The notes under the pieces are model-generated. The model saw only the letters and a program-made list of their open reading frames with translations. It ran no database searches and was not told where the DNA came from. The position numbers were made by a program, and so were the translations under genes. Shown here one piece after another: positions 47,680 to 57,888 of a DNA stretch of 64,000 bases. Each line of letters starts with the position of its first letter. Position 1 is the stretch's first letter. Source of the stretch: Biancaea sappan (Eukaryota > Streptophyta > Magnoliopsida > Fabales > Fabaceae); contig CM073492.1 of the NCBI GenBank assembly GCA_037074585.1, forward strand, positions 20,691,001 to 20,755,000, written 5' to 3'.

Positions 47680-50499
47680 GAGTTAGCACCAGATACTCGC
47701 CCAATCTCCATACCCCCTTATAGAATGGCATCAACAGAATTAAAAGAGTTAAAGACTCAGTTACAGGACTTGCTAGACAAAGGCTTTATAAGGCCAAGTT
47801 ATTCACCTTGGGGAGCTCCTGTTCTGTTTGTGAAAAAGAAGGACGGATCGATGAGACTATGCATAGATTATAGGCAACTGAATAAGGTAACTATCAAAAA
47901 TAAATACCCGTTGCCTCGCATCGACGACCTTTTCGATCAACTTCAAGGAGCCAAGTGTTTTTCAAAGATTGACTTGAGGTCTGGTTATCACCAACTCAAG
48001 ATCAAGGAGGAGGATGTGTCTAAAACAGCCTTCCGTACCAGATATGGGCACTACGAGTTCTTGGTGATGTCATTTGGATTAACGAATGCACCAGCTGCTT
48101 TCATGGATTTAATGAATAGGATTTTTAAATCCTTTTTAGACAAATTTGTCATTGTCTTCATAGACGATATTCTGGTGTACTCAAAGACTTCAGAAGAGCA
48201 CGAACAACACCTTCGTGTTGTGTTGCAGACATTGAGGGATCATCAATTGTACGCCAAATTCTCTAAATGCGAGTTTTGGATTGATCGTGTAACTTACTTG
48301 GGACATGTGATCTCCAAAGATGGCATCCAAGCAGACCCAAGCAAAGTAGAAGCGGTCAAAATGTGCCCTAGACCTACCTCCGTCACGGAGATTCGCAGCT
48401 TCTTGGGATTGGCAGGATATTATCGTCGTTTCATCCAAAATTTTTCCCAGTTAGCCGCCCCTCTCACACGATTGACTAGGAAAGGAGTAAAGTACCAATG
48501 GGATGACGCTTGTGAAGAAAGCTTCCAAGAACTCAAGAAAAGGTTAATCTCCGCACCTGTATTGGTCTTACCCTCAGGACCAGAAGGTTTTACAGTATAC
48601 TGCGATGCATCAAGAGTAGGGTTGGGATGTGTTCTCATGCAGCATGGCCAGGTAGTGGTATATGCATCGAGACAACTTAAGAAACATGAACAAAACTACC
48701 CCACCCACGATCTGGAAATGGCAGCAGTAGTTTTCACTTTAAAGATATGGCGACATTATCTATACGGAGAAACTTGTGAAATCTACACTGACCATAAAAG
48801 TCTAAAATATATTTTCGACCAAAAGGACCTAAACTTGAGGCAAAGGAGATGGGTAGAATTACTAAAAGACTATGATTGCAATATTCTTTACCACCCAGGC
48901 AAAGCGAACGTGGTAGCAGATGCCTTGAGTCGAAAATCTATGGGTAGTCTGGCCCATATAGCAGTAACAAAAAGACCATTGATCCAAGAACTACAAGAGC
49001 TAAGAGCAAAAGGTGCTACTCTTGAGGTTACAAGGACAGGATCATTCTTAGCCCATATCAGGGCTAGATCTTCCCTTGTAGACCAAATGGAGGATCCTGA
49101 GCTTGTCCAAATTATGGAAAAGGTGAAGATTGGTGAAGTGAATAGTTTCACACTCGACGATACAGGAGTCTTGCGTTTTGAACAACGGTTGTGTGTACCA
49201 GATGTTGGAACTCTTAGACAAGACATCATGGAAGAAGGCCATCGTGTTGCATATGTTGTACATCCAGGAGCCACCAAGATGTATCAGGATTTGAAACAGA
49301 TCTACTGGTGGAAAGGAATGAAACAAGACATAGCAGAATTTGTGTCTCGTTGTTTAACCTGTCAACAGGTTAAGGCTGAGCATCTAAAGCCAGGAGGCTC
49401 GTTACAACGATTAGAGATTCCTGAATGGAAATGGGAATTAGTGACGATGGACTTTGTTGTTGGTCTACCTCGCTCCACAGGAGGTTATGACTCAGTTTGG
49501 GTCATTGTTGACCGACTAACCAAATCAGCACACTTCATTCCAGTCAAAACCACTTATGGTGTAGTAACGTTGGCACAATTGTATATTAAAGAAATAGTAA
49601 AGCTGCATGGAGTACCTATATCTATCATTTCTGATAGAGGTCCTCAATTTACCTCTCGTTTCTGGAGAAGTTTTCAAGAGGCATTAGGTACTCGAGTGGA
49701 CCTTAGTACCGCTTTTCACCCACAGACAGACGGACAGTCAGAGCGGACGATTCAGACGCTAGAGGATATGTTACGAGCTTGTATTCTAGATTTCAGTGGT
49801 AGCTGGGAAAAGCATTTGTATCTTGTAGAGTTCGCATATAACAACAGCTACCAGGCCACTATTGGGATGGCACCCTTTGAGGCCTTGTATGGGAGACGTT
49901 GCAGATCTCCGATCGGTTGGTTCGAGGTAGGTGAAGCAAAAGCATTAGGACCCGACTTGGCCCAGGATGCCCTAACCAAGGTTAAGACAATACAAGATAG
50001 GATGCGAGCAGCTCAAAGTAGACAAAAGGCATACGCTGACCACAAACGACGTGATTTGGAGTTCTCAGTCGGCAATATGGTATTCCTTAAGGTCTCTCCA
50101 ATGAAAAGTGTGTTGAGATTTGGAAGGAAAGGAAAGTTGAGTCCTAGATACATCGGGCCTTATGAGATTCTAGAACGAGTGGGAAAAGTGGCTTATCGGC
50201 TTGCCCTACCTATGGAACTGGAAGGGATTCACCCTGTTTTTCACGTATCCATGTTAAGGAAGTACCTTCCTGACCCTTCTCACATACTTCACCCTTCTCA
50301 GAATGATTCTATCCTAGTAGATGAAAACTTGTCATACGAGGAGATACCGGTGGCTATCCTCGATAGTCAAGTAAAGAAACTCCGATCTAAGGAGATTCCA
50401 TCCGTCAAGGTTTTGTGGAGGAATCAAACTCACGAAGAAGTCACATGGGAAGCCGAGGCCGACATGCATTCTAGATATCTGCATCTTTTTATGACTTGA
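47680..50499 (+). CDS. Element B pol: reverse transcriptase, RNase H, integrase, chromodomain-like tail
   Basis: Open for about 940 codons; the first seven codons of the longest frame (from 47659) belong to solo LTR C. RT shows YRQLNKVTIKNKYPLPRIDDL, AFRTRYGHYEFLVMSFGLTNAP and the catalytic FIDDILVYS. RNase H shows VYCDASRVGLGCVL, YPTHDLEMAAVV and YTDHKSLKY. Integrase has the HHCC zinc region ending CLTCQQVK and the D,D-35-E core (MDFVVGLP, SDRGPQFTSRFW, DGQSERTIQTLEDML). A GPY/F module (GPYEILERVGKVAYRL) and the tail VAILDSQVKKLRSKEI..VKVLWRNQTHEEVTWEAE follow. The polymerase and integrase catalytic residues that I could check are present. The stop lies 31 bp before the polypurine tract. Confidence 0.95.
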   Translation, partial: ELAPDTRPISIPPYRMASTELKELKTQLQDLLDKGFIRPSYSPWGAPVLFVKKKDGSMRLCIDYRQLNKVTIKNKYPLPRIDDLFDQLQGAKCFSKIDLRSGYHQLKIKEEDVSKTAFRTRYGHYEFLVMSFGLTNAPAAFMDLMNRIFKSFLDKFVIVFIDDILVYSKTSEEHEQHLRVVLQTLRDHQLYAKFSKCEFWIDRVTYLGHVISKDGIQADPSKVEAVKMCPRPTSVTEIRSFLGLAGYYRRFIQNFSQLAAPLTRLTRKGVKYQWDDACEESFQELKKRLISAPVLVLPSGPEGFTVYCDASRVGLGCVLMQHGQVVVYASRQLKKHEQNYPTHDLEMAAVVFTLKIWRHYLYGETCEIYTDHKSLKYIFDQKDLNLRQRRWVELLKDYDCNILYHPGKANVVADALSRKSMGSLAHIAVTKRPLIQELQELRAKGATLEVTRTGSFLAHIRARSSLVDQMEDPELVQIMEKVKIGEVNSFTLDDTGVLRFEQRLCVPDVGTLRQDIMEEGHRVAYVVHPGATKMYQDLKQIYWWKGMKQDIAEFVSRCLTCQQVKAEHLKPGGSLQRLEIPEWKWELVTMDFVVGLPRSTGGYDSVWVIVDRLTKSAHFIPVKTTYGVVTLAQLYIKEIVKLHGVPISIISDRGPQFTSRFWRSFQEALGTRVDLSTAFHPQTDGQSERTIQTLEDMLRACILDFSGSWEKHLYLVEFAYNNSYQATIGMAPFEALYGRRCRSPIGWFEVGEAKALGPDLAQDALTKVKTIQDRMRAAQSRQKAYADHKRRDLEFSVGNMVFLKVSPMKSVLRFGRKGKLSPRYIGPYEILERVGKVAYRLALPMELEGIHPVFHVSMLRKYLPDPSHILHPSQNDSILVDENLSYEEIPVAILDSQVKKLRSKEIPSVKVLWRNQTHEEVTWEAEADMHSRYLHLFMT

Positions 50500-50530
50500 G
50501 GTAATTTAAATTCGGAGGACCGAATTTGTT

Positions 50531-50544
50531 AAAGGGGGTGATAA
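50531..50544 (+). other. Polypurine tract of element B
   Basis: AAAGGGGGTGATAA directly before the 3' LTR, the expected primer for plus-strand DNA synthesis. Confidence 0.9.
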
Positions 50545-52603
50545 TGTAATACCCATGAAAAATAAAATATAAATGCGTGTTTTCAAACTACTGTTACTAT
50601 TTATGTATATGGTAATGTTCATTTATACAATCAAAATGTCAAGTACTAGATGTGGTTTGGTTATAAGAGAAAGCTAGAAAGAAGTTTGTAGGAGAAAATG
50701 ACGTTTTATGTGTAAAAATACCCTCAGGGACTAAATTGAAAGGACTGAATTAAAAGGAAACTTAAAGGTTTCAGTTCTAATAGTAAATAAACGAAAAATT
50801 TTCCATCGTACGCGTAAGGTGCACAGTAACTGCATTATTAAAAATGTCGTTTTCATGAATAGTAAATTGAATATTTTATTAGTGCATAGTGTCAAATAGT
50901 ACCCTTGACTTTTGCTATAAATAGGCCCTTCCATTTCACTTCTAAACTCACACCTTCAACTTCTCTTCTTCTCTCCTTAAGTTTCTCTTGCTCCGACGCT
51001 AAGCTTCTGAGATTTTGGGCCTTTCCGTTTTTGCTTAGGTAAGGATACTATGCTCTTTCTATGTCTTTCAAATTTTAGAAGTTATTTTCTTAAGTATGCT
51101 CTGTGGTTGCGGCTTTGGCCGATCTTCCACATCAGAAAAACTGTCGTTAGCTGTTATTTTGATTCTCTGATTACCGAAATAGAATATAAACTGTGGAGAA
51201 TACATGTCTAGGAAAGTTTTGACTAAGGAAAGACCTAGTTTTTAAGTGTGTCCAGTGTGACCCTCTACTCTTTCCTGGGAACTTACCTGGTGTACTCTTT
51301 TACAGATTGTATTCTGTATTTCTGGTATGAATAGTACCCGTACATATGAATAGTGACCGTATGAATAGTATCCGTACGTATGAATAGTGACCATATGAAT
51401 AGTAACCGTACGTATGAACAGTATCTGTATGAAAACAATCTTAACGTATTTTCTCTAATCTTTCATGAAAATCCTCGTAGCAGAACACTAAAATTCACCT
51501 GTGTACTATTGTCCGTAACGACTTAAAGAAGTGATACTCGTACGGAATCCAGGTGAGTGAAACGATCCTGTTTTAATAGAGTTTTAGTATTACTGGTGAT
51601 AAAAAGTATGTCGTAGGACACTCCCAAGATTCATAGGGGGAAATTGGATTCAGAATGACGAATATAATGATATAATTAATCCAGAAGAATGGATAAGACG
51701 AACCAAGTATCTCATGATGATATGAAATTTGAATCATATAGTTATATACTATACCTGTTATATGGATGAGTATTATATTGTGCTTCTGATTATGATATGA
51801 ACTGTTGTACTATTGATTGTGATTGAGCGGTACAGTACCCCCTCTCACGGCAAGGCGGAAAACCCGGTTTAAAGGGTGTCTTGACTAATGAGTGTGGAGA
51901 CAACGATTCCCTCAGTAGGGATATAGCCCGGATTGGTGATAAATCCGTGAAGCGCCCTAGCTAAGAGGATGAGGTTGTGCGTCATGGCGAAAAAATACAA
52001 AATTGGTGAGCCGGCCTGTGTGCGCTCTCCGGGATATATTGCCATTGACGAGTACTAGTATCGTTTGTTGAATTGGATGAATTTTATCTTCTTGTATGTA
52101 GTTTCTAACTATATCTATTGGTTGAGCTTGAGCCTTCGGATATGCTTGCATGACTGGTGATGTATTTGAATTTTATTAACGCGAGGCCGATTTGCTCACT
52201 AAGTTTAAAAGCTCACACTCTCTGTATAAACTTTTTGTTCAGATCAGGTTGCCGCCGAAGAACATCCGCTAGAGGAGTAGATCACGTTGGACCTTCCCGC
52301 TGTCGGGTAGGCCCTTCTTTTGTTATACAGTATGTTGCTCTGTAACCGTCTAGGACATCTAGGTCAGGGGTTTGGTATTTGGCTTGTATTTCAGTATGAT
52401 AATGTATTTTGTATTGAGGATCTATTATTTTTTTTATTAAGAAGATCTGATGTATTTTCTTTGTATTTATTAAGGAATGGTATTTTGAGAATATAGAGAT
52501 AATGACTAACAATTTTACTTGTGGGAATAATTTATCGAAAGGCTTACAGTGATGGGATATTCATCATTGTGCCGGTCATGTGCCTAGAAAATGGGTCGTG
52601 ACA
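50545..52603 (+). repeat. 3' LTR of element B
   Basis: 2059 bp with intact TG..CA ends and a TATA box at 50916-50923. Relative to the 5' LTR it lacks 26 bp (next to GGTTTCAG) and carries an extra 11 bp near 52455 and 1 bp near 52180, which accounts for the 14-bp length difference. Confidence 0.95.
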
Positions 52604-52608
52604 CTATC

Positions 52609-55600
52609 ATGTTGCATTAACACGCACCCTAATCCCACCTTCGAAGCGTCACAATATGCAGTGTAACCCCCGGTCCCAATAGTAGAACGAGAACTGGTAC
52701 CGAAGTTAGACACTTCTTCAACTCAGAGAAACTTTGCTTACAAGCATCATCCCGAACATATTTAACATTCTTCCAAGTCAACTTAGTCAGTAGAAGAGCC
52801 AACTTGAAGAAATTCTTGACAAAGCGATGGTAATACCCTGCTAAGCCAAGGAAACTACGAACTTCAGATACAGTTGTTGGTCTAGGCTACTGCTTCACTG
52901 TCTCAATCTTACTTGGATCTATATGAACACCTTCTTAGGAAATTATTTGCCCCAAGAATGTTACTTGACTTATCTAGAATTCGCATTTTAAGAACTTAGC
53001 ATATAACTGATGTTCCCTCAAAGTCTGCAGTACCATTCTCAAATGTTCTGTATGATCCTTCAGACTCTTGGAGTAAACCAGAATGTCATCAATGAAGACG
53101 ATCACAAATCTATCTAGGAAATGTTTGAACACTCAATTCATAAGATCTATAAATGTTGCTGGCGTATTAGTCAACCCAAATGACATAACGAGAAATCCAT
53201 AATGCCCGTATCGTGTCCGGAAGGCGGTCTTGGGTATACCTTCCTCCTTAATCTTCAGTTGGTGGTAACCAGATCTCAAATCAATTTTTGAAAAGTATTG
53301 CACCCCCTGAAGCTAGTCAAGCAAGTCATCAATTCTTGGTAAAGGATATTTGTTCTTTATTGTGACTTTGTTTAATTGTCGGTAATCTATGTACAATCTT
53401 AGTGAGCCATCTTTGTTCCTTACAAAGAGTACCGCGGCACCCCATGGTGAAAAACTCAGGCAGATAAACCCCTTATCTAATAGATCTTGCAATTGTTCTT
53501 TAAGCTCTTTCAACTTCGCAGGTGCTATACAGTAAGGAGGAATTGAAATTAGTCGAGTGCCCAGAACCAATTCAATATTAAACTCAATATCCCTCTCCGG
53601 TGATAAATTAGGTAGGTTTTTCCAGAAATACATCTGGAAATTCGCTAACCACTGGTATTTGTTTAAGATTTCGTTCTTCTTTGTCTGTATCCCTGACAAA
53701 GGCTAAAAATCCATGACAACCTTTTCGTATCATACGCCAAGTGGTCAACATAGATATTATATTGCAGGATACAATACTTCGCTCTCCTTGAAATATGAAA
53801 TTATGTCTTCTCGGCATATTAAAAGAGATGACTTTGTCATGACAATTCAAAGTAGCATGACATGAGGATAACTAGTCCATGCCTAAGATCACATCAAAGT
53901 TTGTCACACTAAGAAGCATGAGATCTACCTCTGTCTCCATATCCCTAATAGTTATCTTACAAAAACAGTATCCTAATCTAACTACTAGGGCTTTTCCTGT
54001 TGGTGTAACTACCAAAAATGGTTCATCCAGTATAACTAGCTCAGACTCGAACCTCTTAGCAAACATAAGTGATACATACTAGTGTGTAGAACCAGAATCA
54101 AACAATACATATGAAGCTAAAGCACCAACTAATAAAGTACTTGTAACAATGGTATTGGATGACTGTGTATCCTATCGAGTCAAGGCATACACTCTGGCAG
54201 TTCCTCTACCGGTTGCCTGCTACCCACGACCTCCTTAGCTTCTGCCAGATCTTCTCCCAAAGCTACCTCCAGTAGAAGTGGTTGGTGCATGGGTGACTAG
54301 AGTAACTCCCTGCTGGGTGTGAGATGGAAAAATAGATCCCTGACTAGATTCAAAAATAAATTCAGCGTATTCCCTTCTGAAGTGCCCTTCTTGTCCGTAA
54401 TGAAAACAACTTGATGTTCCCATTTTCCTGAGGCACTCTCCAAAATGAAATTTTTCACATTTGGGACACTGAGGCTTCCCTCTTCAATCTGAGAACCACC
54501 TTTATTCAAAGAATTGTATCTACCTCTAAATTTTGTATGAGGTTTAGATACACTTGCTATGGAAGGAGATGGCCTAGTAGATGTAGCCGGAGTTTACTGC
54601 AACATGGTGAAAGGCTTTGAAGTTCCTGTACCCTATCTTTGGTTAAGAGATCTCCCAAATCTAGCCTTCTTCTTTTTCTTAAATTATTCATTATTTTTAA
54701 ATATTTTTTCCATCATACGGGCAACATTCACAACTTCTGAATAAGAAGAGTAATTTTTCATATTTGGCCCCACTTATGAGAAAAGGGGTCCACGAAGTCC
54801 GTGCACAAATTTTTCTATTTTTACTTTTTCAGAAGGAATCATCTAAGGGGCATAGTCAGACAATTTGACAAATTGAGCCAAATAATCATCAACAGACATA
54901 GGTCCTTGTCTTAAATATAGAAAATCATTTGCCCTTGATGACTGCACACTCGGCGGAAGAAACTCATCCATAACCATACCATGAAACTCTGCCTATGCAA
55001 CTTATGGTATGCCTTGGGTTCTGTCTTTCTTCAAATTCCTCCATCACTTACTTGCCATTCTGTTCAACTGAAAGGAAATTATCTCTGCCTTTTGAATATA
55101 GGAACACCTTAGAGCATCACAAATTGCTTTACAATCATCTAAGAAACTTTATGGATCCTCATTGGGATTTTTCCCTATAAAAATAAGAGGCCTCATTTTT
55201 TTGAGATTCTAACATCTTCACTTCTCTAATATTACTTCCTCTAGCTAGAGGAGTTGGTGGTACAATTCCAGCTCTAATAATAGGAGGTACTACTGGTGGG
55301 TTAACTTGTGCTGCTTGTTCTTGCCTTTCTGCCTTCATTTTGTCCAACCGCTCATTCACTAAGTTGAATATTTCTACAATTATAGTTACATCAACCTGTG
55401 GGGCGACTCTGGCTCCCTCCACTTGACCACCAGTTGAGCCTTCAACATTTAGAGCATGCGAATTATTTGTATAGTCAAAAGGATTGTCCTACGTGTTAAC
55501 CGGTGGAATTAAGGTCCTTCCTGAGCCCACATGCTTGTTATGGTTCGAGGATTCTTCTGATATCGTAGAGTCAAAAGTCTATATAGAGAATAAATATTTC

Positions 55601-55640
55601 TCATATCAAATAAGATTACCTTACACTTACCCACCAAGGA
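52609..55640 (-). pseudogene. Element A gag, protease and reverse transcriptase, decayed
   Basis: Minus-strand fragments from right to left: gag start region (MEGARVAPQVDVT.., 55422 leftward), a damaged zinc knuckle (CFHYGQEGHFRREY, two Cys replaced by Tyr), protease (LFDSGSTH-stop, FDVILGMD), RT (YRQLNKVTIKNKYPLPRIDDL, IDDILVYS). Many stops and frameshifts are present. The RT runs up to B's right target duplication and continues left of B at 41490. Confidence 0.88.
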
Positions 55641-55783
55641 ATAAGTTACAAAAACAAAAGACACTATATTGTATAAGGTCTTTTATGAAACTTAATCCCA
55701 TGGTCATGCTGCGGCTCACGATAGTGAGGAAGGGTCTACAAAGAACACTTTGCTCTGTAATCTATAGGAGACCTAAAAAATGA

Positions 55784-55795
55784 CTTCTGATACCA
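55784..55795 (-). other. Primer-binding site of element A
   Basis: On the minus strand TGGTATCAGAAG, an initiator tRNA-Met site with one difference from that of B, 4 bp inside A's 5' LTR. Confidence 0.85.
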
Positions 55796-55799
55796 AAAT

Positions 55800-55930
55800 T
55801 GTCATATCCTAATTTTAGACATATGAGTAATTCTATAAACTTGATGATGTACCTCCATAGTATCTCATAAAATCTTTGATTAGTACTAAAGTCCACAACT
55901 ATACAAACATAAATTTTTAAAGAAAGAGAT

Positions 55931-55970
<40 letters not shown>

Positions 55971-57883
55971 CAACATAGTAAAACAGTAAATACAAGTCAA
56001 ATATCATACAGTATGATATAATTTTCCAAGCCTAGGTGACCTATAGAGATTACAGAGTATTTCCTGAGCTTTTGGATTCATAAGCCTCTAGACAATGTGG
56101 AAAGTATCCTCAAGAAATACTAATCCTCCTACGAACTTCCTTCATTTTCATCCACTGTATCTAAAAAAATATTCATAGAGAGTGTGAGTTCATCAAAACT
56201 TAATGAGTAAATGACTGTGTAATAATAAATGTATCACAAGTACAAATACTATAATCATTATCACAATAAGAACAATTGTATTCATATCTAGGGTTCCTCT
56301 ACATTCGGTATATATTTATGGATTCAATTCCTATTGTATTCATGTTTACAACCATTACATGTATTGGTATCTTAGGGAATTAATCCCTCAACCATTCCAT
56401 GTGTATAATTATATGCATTGGTATTTTGGGTCAAGCCCTCAATCGTTCCATGTGTATATTTACATACATTGCTATCTTGGGTTAAATCCTTAACCATTAT
56501 ATGTGTATATTTACTTTCTCAATCATAATTCTCATCAACATAATCTTAAATCACACAATAAATTCCATTGTCAAGTTATTATCACTAAATAGAGAATTTA
56601 ATTAAAATTTCTAATTGCGATATGAGGTGGGATTTATATTGTACTTGGAATAAAAATAAATAAACTCAGTTAACAAGGTCATCCACTCACATAGATTCTA
56701 TATCTGAGTCACCTTTTAGAGTTGTTACAAAGAAGAGTACGTAACTGGATTTTAGGTTTCGCTATGGGGATTTTCACGAAGTTCAGATAGAGAAAGTCAG
56801 GGTTACTTTTATACAAAATATTATTCATATGTACAGACACTATTTATACGTACAATTATTATTTATACGATAGATAATATTCATATGTATAGAAAGATAC
56901 TATTCATATATACAGATACTATTCATATGTACGGATACATATAGATACTATTCATATATATGAATACTATTCATATCAGAGATAGCAAATATAAGCCGTA
57001 AAAGAGTACACTAGGAAAGTTTTCAGGAAATGGAGGAAGGTCACAATGGACGTTCTTAAGTACCAAGTCTTTCCTTAGCCAAACCTTTCCTAGACATATA
57101 TTCTTCATAATTTCATACTCTATTCTGGTAATTAGAAAATAAAAAGATTTTCAAACAATCAAGGATAATTCTTTTTTGATATGAAGGATCAGTTAAAGCC
57201 GTAACCACAGAGCATACTAAGAATTTAACCTCTAAGTAATTGCAAGAATTTAAAAGAGCATAGTATCCTCACTTTGGTTCTAGGTTGAGGAGAAAAGGCT
57301 TAAGATTTCAAAGCCCTAACATTGGAGCAAGAGAATTTCAGGAGAGGACGGAAGAGAAACTAAAGGTGTGAGTTTAGAAGTGACATGGAAGGGCCTATTT
57401 ATAGGAGAAGTCAGGGTACTATGTGCTAATAAAATATTTAATTTACTATGCGCTTTAATAATTTAGTTTACTATGCTCTTTAATAATTCAGTTCACTATG
57501 CGCACATATTTTTCATGAAGGCGGCAAATTATTGATTGTTATTGGAAACTTAAAGGAAAAACTATCCTTTCTCCTCAACTCATAGGTTTCTTTTCACTTT
57601 AATCCTTTTCATTTTAGTCCTTAAGAGGATTTTCTTATATATAACGTTATTTTTCTCTCAGCTTCTTTTGAAATCCCTCTTATTTCCAAACCATATTTTA
57701 CCCATGAGATAAATTCCATTTCATAACATCCATTATATCCCACAATTTATGCAATCTATAAGTGAAATTCCATATGCACAAACAAGCATACAATAATTAA
57801 ACAAATAAGGAAATTATTTTTTCCAAAATAAATTTATCGTAGTTTTTGAATACTCATAACTCTAAAATATAGCAGGTATTACA
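55800..57883 (-). repeat. 5' LTR of element A
   Basis: 2084 bp; on the minus strand it begins TGTAATACCTGC and ends GGATATGACA. It contains a TATA box (57396-57403), a GTATGAATAGTA-type array (about 56818-56985), (TA)15 at 55936-55965, and the ~53-bp tandem units near 56360-56500. It carries a single copy of the segment amplified in the 3' LTR. Confidence 0.92.
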
Positions 57884-57888
57884 CCTTC

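Larger units (their letters stand above)
41496..52603 (+). mobile_element. Gypsy chromovirus 'B' (Tekay-like), nearly intact
   Basis: LTRs at 41496-43568 and 50545-52603, exact TSDs CTATC (41491-41495, 52604-52608), primer site at 43573-43584 and polypurine tract at 50531-50544. The gag-pol frame runs 43782-50499. Removing solo LTR C and one copy of its duplication leaves 4740 bp, exactly 1580 codons, with one internal TAG at 44103. Domain order is gag, CCHC, protease, RT, RNase H, integrase, GPY/F, chromodomain-like tail. The order, the ~2-kb LTRs and the initiator-Met primer site fit the Tekay/Del lineage. Inserted in RT/RNase H of element A. Confidence 0.95.
35713..57883 (-). mobile_element. 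Gypsy chromovirus 'A', interrupted by D and B
   Basis: LTRs lie at 35713-38028 (its 3' LTR) and 55800-57883 (its 5' LTR), with exact TSDs CCTTC at 35708-35712 and 57884-57888. Minus-strand order from the right is LTR, primer site, gag, protease, RT, [B], RNase H, [D], integrase, chromodomain-like end, polypurine tract, LTR. It inserted into the RNase H end of copia F. Its genes carry many stops. Its LTRs differ by roughly 10% over the first 120 bp by eye, so it is clearly older than B. Confidence 0.92.

Noticed and set aside
38029..57883. Endogenous pararetrovirus (caulimovirid) as an alternative to gypsy elements
   Set aside because: Both A and B have LTRs, target-site duplications and a DDE integrase after RNase H, which pararetroviruses lack.
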